From positions 2,553,641 through 2,617,640 of the forward strand of contig BPJS01000001.1 of NCBI GenBank assembly GCA_026004735.1: a DNA stretch of 64,000 nt. Reading direction: 5' to 3'. A program made the translations under genes and the position numbers. The notes under the pieces are model-generated. The model was not told where the DNA came from. It saw nothing but the letters and a program-made list of their open reading frames with translations, and searched no databases. Positions 60,633-64,000 of this stretch are shown here, piece by piece. Each line of letters starts with the position of its first letter. The stretch's first letter is position 1. Source of the stretch: Isosphaeraceae bacterium (GTDB lineage Bacteria; Planctomycetota; Planctomycetia; Isosphaerales; Isosphaeraceae).

Positions 60633-62219
60633 TCAGTTGGCGGGACGGCGCGTTTCGGCGGCCTGCCGGTACTTGGCGGCTTTAGGGTTGTCGGCATTCC
60701 AGGCGGGGGGGTGGGGGTCGTCGGCCAGGTGGAGCAGCCCGAGGCCAACGGCGCGCCCGATGAGGGCCATGTTGTCGTAGTCGAGCTTATCCCAGTGGTC
60801 GCCGGGGGCGTGATAATCGGGGAAGAGGTAGGCGACGCAGAGGGTGTGGGCGGGGATCCCGCGGTCGGCGAGGGCCTGGTTGTCGCTGCGGCCGAAGAAG
60901 GCATCGCTGTTGCGTGGGTGCTTGAAGATCTCAACGCCGACGGCGGCGGCCGCGCGTTGGAGGCGGGGGCCGACGTCGCTGAAGTCGAAGCCGGTTAAGG
61001 AGGCGCGGGCGAGCTGGGGGCCTTCGGTGTCGTCGGTTCGGCCGACATGCTCGAGGTTGATCATGGCCACGGTTTTTTCGAGGGGTACAAGCGGATGATC
61101 CCCGTAGAAGCGGGAGCCGAGCAGTCCTTTTTCCTCGCCGAAGAAAGTTAAGAAGAGGAGGGAGCGGCGAGGGGGCTGGTCGAGTCGGCCGAGCGCGCGG
61201 GCCAGTTCGACGACCAGGGCGGTGCCGCTGGCGTCATCGTTGGCGCCGTTGTAGATCGGGTCAGAGGTGGGATTGGTTCCAGAGGGGTTGGCGGCAAAGG
61301 GGTTGAATCCAACGCCGATGTGGTCGTAGTGGGCCGAGACGATGACGCAGGTCTCACGCAGCTCGGGGTCGGAGCCGCGGAGGATACCGGCCACGTTGCG
61401 GAGGGTCACGGGGCGTTCGACGGGAGGCCCGAGCCGGAGGGTGAGGCGGGCCGATGGGAGTGCATCGTCGCCGCGGAGGGCCTCGGCGACCGCGGGGCCG
61501 TGGAGTGTGATCCGTACCGGTCCGGAGGTGGGGCGTTGGGGTGGGGGGAAGAGGGGGCGGCGTTCGGGGTTGATCAGGCGGCCCTTGGGCAGGCCGGTGC
61601 CCGTGGGGGAGTCGGGAGCGAGCGTGACCAGAACGGCTGCACCAAGTGTGCGCAGGCGGTTGAAGGCGGCAACGCGAGCGCGGGGTTCGCCCCCCTGCCC
61701 TGGCGGCAGATCGAGGATAATAGCCTTACCGGCGATGGCGTCCTCGGTCAGGGCCTCGAGGGCGGCCGGGCTGGCGTCGGTCAGCCGGACCAGGGGTATG
61801 GCGTCGAGGTTGAGGGGACCGGAGGCTCCGAGGAGCGAGACCTGGTCGATGGCGAGCGGGAGTGTGCGGTTGCCGATCGCGATCGAGGCAGCGTAGGACG
61901 CCGGGTCGGCCTCGATGATGGTCCAGCGAGCAGTTTGGAAGTAGCCGTCGTCGCCGGCTGGCTCCAGGCCGGCTGCGCGGAACTGGGCGGCGATGTATTC
62001 GGCGGCGATGTCGAGTCCCCGCGAGGGGGTGTCGCGACCTTCGAGGGCGTCGGAGGCGAGAAACGAGACGTGGGCTTTCAGACTGCCCGGTTCGATCGTG
62101 GCCAGGGCGGCGTCCCAGGCGGGCTTGGGGGGCGTCGATGGTTCGGGCGGCGCTTGCCCCCAGGCGAGCAAGCCGGCCAGAAGCAGGGGGAGCGACAGGG
62201 TGAGCCGGATCGGTTGCAC
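60633..62219 (-). CDS. Exported M28 family peptidase with PA domain
   Basis: A 528-residue secreted zinc aminopeptidase. Residues 1-22 form a signal peptide (LTLSLPLLLAGLLAWGQA). A PA (protease-associated) insert covers about 130-250; the M28 core then shows VIVSAHYDHIGVG with the zinc His and Asp, IYNGANDDASGTALVVELARAL, LTFFGEEKGLLGS with the catalytic Glu, and MINLEHVGR. Length and order match bacterial M28B enzymes. Likely works in the periplasm or outside the cell, releasing amino acids from peptides. The start is GTG 62219. Confidence 0.86.
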   Translation of the reverse strand: MQPIRLTLSLPLLLAGLLAWGQAPPEPSTPPKPAWDAALATIEPGSLKAHVSFLASDALEGRDTPSRGLDIAAEYIAAQFRAAGLEPAGDDGYFQTARWTIIEADPASYAASIAIGNRTLPLAIDQVSLLGASGPLNLDAIPLVRLTDASPAALEALTEDAIAGKAIILDLPPGQGGEPRARVAAFNRLRTLGAAVLVTLAPDSPTGTGLPKGRLINPERRPLFPPPQRPTSGPVRITLHGPAVAEALRGDDALPSARLTLRLGPPVERPVTLRNVAGILRGSDPELRETCVIVSAHYDHIGVGFNPFAANPSGTNPTSDPIYNGANDDASGTALVVELARALGRLDQPPRRSLLFLTFFGEEKGLLGSRFYGDHPLVPLEKTVAMINLEHVGRTDDTEGPQLARASLTGFDFSDVGPRLQRAAAAVGVEIFKHPRNSDAFFGRSDNQALADRGIPAHTLCVAYLFPDYHAPGDHWDKLDYDNMALIGRAVGLGLLHLADDPHPPAWNADNPKAAKYRQAAETRRPAN

Positions 62220-62405
62220 GCGTGCCTCCTCGCCGCTAGGGGGCTCTCGAATGGATTTGAAGTTGGATCATACGCCGAGCGGTTGGCGGGTGTCAGGATG
62301 GGCAGGGTTGATCGGAGTCGCGCGTCTGCGGGCGAGAGCGGGTGGCGCGACGGGATCACCGGGCGATGCGAGCCTGCTGGCCTGCGGAGAGCGGGTCGGC
62401 ATTGC

Positions 62406-63668
62406 TCAGAGCTGAGGCAGCGGAAAGTCGGGGTCGTATTCGCGGGTAAGCAGAGCGTCGGCCTGGGGATCGTCATGAAACCGTTCGGCGGAGGGGTCGA
62501 AGCGGAGCTTGCGTCCGAGGCGGTGGGCGATGTTGCCGATCAGGCAGAGGCGGGTTGAGAGGTGGCCGATTTCGATGTCGGCGTTGGGTTGGTTCCGGGT
62601 GCGGACGCAGTCCAGGAAGTTGGCGACATGGGCGTGCTGGGGATCGGCGGCCGGGCCACCCGCCGGGTTGCCGTCTTCGACACGCCAGCCCTTGTCGTCG
62701 ATGATCAGCGTGCCGTTGGTGCCATAGAACTGGACGCCGAAGGCAGCGCCTTCGAGGCCGTGGGCCGACCACATGCGGTGCTCGTACATGAGGGCGCACT
62801 GGTCAAACTCCCAGGTCACGACCTGGGTGTCGGGGACTTCCTGGTCGTCGTCGAACACGAACTTGCCGCCGCCGGAGACGACGGCGCGGGGTGCGTCGAC
62901 ACCGAGACCCCAGCGGGCCAGATCGACACCGTGAACCCCGTTGTTGCCAAGCTCGCCGGTGCCGTAGTCCCAGAACCAGTGCCAGCCGTAGTGGACGCGA
63001 TTGGCGTAGAACGGGCGGCGCGGAGCCGGCCCTTGCCAGAGATCCCAGTCAAGCTCCGGCGGAGGTTCGCTTGGCGCGGCGTGGCCGATCGGTTGGCGTT
63101 GTTGATGGATCCAGGTTCGAGCCATTGCGACGCGACCGATCTGACCGGAATGGAGGTAAGTAATCGCCTCGGCGATGTGGGCAGCGCTGCGGCGTTGGGT
63201 GCCGTGTTGAACAATGCGTTGATGGGCGCGGGCGGCTTCGACCATGCGCCGTCCCTCGACGACGTTGTGCGCCGCGGGCTTTTCGACGTAGACGTCCTTG
63301 CCGGCCTGGCAGGCCATGACGGTCATGGGACCGTGCCAGTGGTCGGGAGTCGCGATGGCCAGGGCATCGATCGAGGGATCGTCGAGCAGACGGCGGAAGT
63401 CCCGCTCGGTACGGGGCGATTTGCCCGTGGCGTCGGCGACGAGCTGGGCCGGACGCGGGAAGGTTCGGCTATCGACGTCGCAGATGGCGACGACCTCGGC
63501 GTTGTCCTGGGCCGCGAAGAGGCGCACGAGGTCAACACCCCGGCCGTGAATACCGACGACGGCCAGACGGACGCGATCGGCCACAGAAGCCGCCCGGGTC
63601 CGTCCGCTCCAGGCTAGGGCGGCGGTGCTGGCGGTCCCGATAAAGAATCGACGGGTTGGGCGACGCAT
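62406..63668 (-). CDS. Exported Gfo/Idh/MocA family oxidoreductase
   Basis: A 420-residue NAD(P)-dependent sugar-acid or inositol-type dehydrogenase. The N-terminus RRPTRRFFIGTASTAAL is a twin-arginine export signal, as is common for this family in planctomycetes. The Rossmann fold begins RLAVVGIHGRG; the C-terminal half has the EKPAAHNVVEG motif, WGLGVDAPRAV and DLWQGPAPR, all seen in the family. The substrate is not identifiable. A single gene at the right edge, about 200 nt from the divergent partial gene at 63876. Confidence 0.87.
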   Translation of the reverse strand: MRRPTRRFFIGTASTAALAWSGRTRAASVADRVRLAVVGIHGRGVDLVRLFAAQDNAEVVAICDVDSRTFPRPAQLVADATGKSPRTERDFRRLLDDPSIDALAIATPDHWHGPMTVMACQAGKDVYVEKPAAHNVVEGRRMVEAARAHQRIVQHGTQRRSAAHIAEAITYLHSGQIGRVAMARTWIHQQRQPIGHAAPSEPPPELDWDLWQGPAPRRPFYANRVHYGWHWFWDYGTGELGNNGVHGVDLARWGLGVDAPRAVVSGGGKFVFDDDQEVPDTQVVTWEFDQCALMYEHRMWSAHGLEGAAFGVQFYGTNGTLIIDDKGWRVEDGNPAGGPAADPQHAHVANFLDCVRTRNQPNADIEIGHLSTRLCLIGNIAHRLGRKLRFDPSAERFHDDPQADALLTREYDPDFPLPQL

Positions 63669-63875
63669 GGCGAACAGTCTCCCGGGACGGTAGGTTCATT
63701 TCACGGGTTGGGAGTGGCGGGGGGCGAAGGAAGGGTGGGTGTTTTTCGATCAGGGAAGGATACTGCGGCGGCGGCCCGCCGGTGAGGTTCGGATGCTGCG
63801 TCGAAAATTTACTCTAGGCCGGATCGAGCCGGGTCACAATCCGCGTGCCCGGTGCGGGGCCGCCGGAAGCCGACG

Positions 63876-64000
63876 ATGAGGTGGTGCACGAATCGGGCGG
63901 TTGCACTTCTGGTAATCACGGGTGTTGGACTGCGGCTAGCTGCCTATCTGGCCCATCGCGGCTACTGGGCGGATGAATTCTCGCTGAGCGAGAATCTGGT
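63876..64000 (+). CDS. Partial membrane protein (possible PMT/GT39-type glycosyltransferase) at the window edge
   Basis: Only 41 codons are inside the window. They give a basic N-terminus, a hydrophobic span (AVALLVITGVGLRLAAYLAH) and then RGYWADEFSLSENL. A short span followed by an acidic DE near the membrane is how protein-mannosyltransferase-like and ArnT-like glycosyltransferases begin, so that is the best guess. Too short to be certain. The start codon is an ATG in a GC-rich context with no clear ribosome binding site. Confidence 0.45.
   Translation, partial: MRWCTNRAVALLVITGVGLRLAAYLAHRGYWADEFSLSENL

Overview
The window is GC-rich bacterial chromosome with dense coding on both strands. 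It most likely comes from a planctomycete of the Isosphaerales/Gemmatales type. That inference rests on: two proteins with a clear LEPR-type N-terminal motif and a third with a related one; a PmoA-like DUF6807 protein; a Gfo/Idh/MocA oxidoreductase with an export signal; a Ser/Thr kinase with a membrane C-terminus; an alginate-export-type outer-membrane protein (so a Gram-negative envelope); and F-ATPase subunits with signal peptides. No insertion sequence, prophage, CRISPR array or tRNA gene was seen.

Layout. 1-3.9 kb: alpha/beta hydrolase, VOC protein, rsmE with a half-size TSUP exporter, and an ExeA-like ATPase. 4-8.4 kb (minus strand): tsaB, a methyltransferase, zwf and opcA, an operon joining tRNA modification to the pentose-phosphate entry step. 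8.5-15 kb (plus): metallophosphoesterase, yidC, mnmE and a membrane Ser/Thr kinase. 15-18.2 kb: a giant beta-helix/DUF11 surface protein meeting the kinase tail to tail. 18.4-22.5 kb: gamma-glutamyltransferase, a hypothetical protein and a DUF6807 protein. 22.6-25.1 kb: 5-formyl-THF cyclo-ligase preceded by a 6S RNA, a DUF4912 protein, and an unassigned small RNA gene with near-consensus promoter and terminator. 25.2-33.6 kb: complete F-type ATP synthase operon (atpI/Z-B-E-F-H-A-G-D-C). 33.7-38.8 kb: metallophosphoesterase, CPBP protease, M28 peptidase and sufS-sufU for Fe-S assembly. 39.1-43.1 kb: M20 hydrolase, class III aminotransferase and MFS transporter, probably one catabolic operon. 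43.2-51.7 kb: outer-membrane beta-barrel, hypA-hypB, a frameshifted nucleoside-hydrolase-like gene, SGNH hydrolase, glutaredoxin-like protein, molybdopterin oxidoreductase and a secreted zinc-ribbon protein. 51.7-54.2 kb: MOT1-type molybdate permease with an MFS partner. 54.5-64 kb: GT21 glycosyltransferase, fused polar amino-acid ABC transporter, GSDH-type dehydrogenase, sigma-like regulator, M28 peptidase, Gfo/Idh/MocA protein, and the first codons of a membrane protein.

Most of the window is housekeeping. The observations most worth following are the orphan structured RNA at 24963-25097, the 6S RNA with a terminator-like hairpin just before the cyclo-ligase start, the long insertion in AtpA with His-rich stretches in AtpB and AtpF, the LEPR-like motif on a cytoplasmic sigma factor, and the M20 enzyme with His in place of its catalytic Glu. 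All functional calls come from reading motifs by eye; no database search was run.
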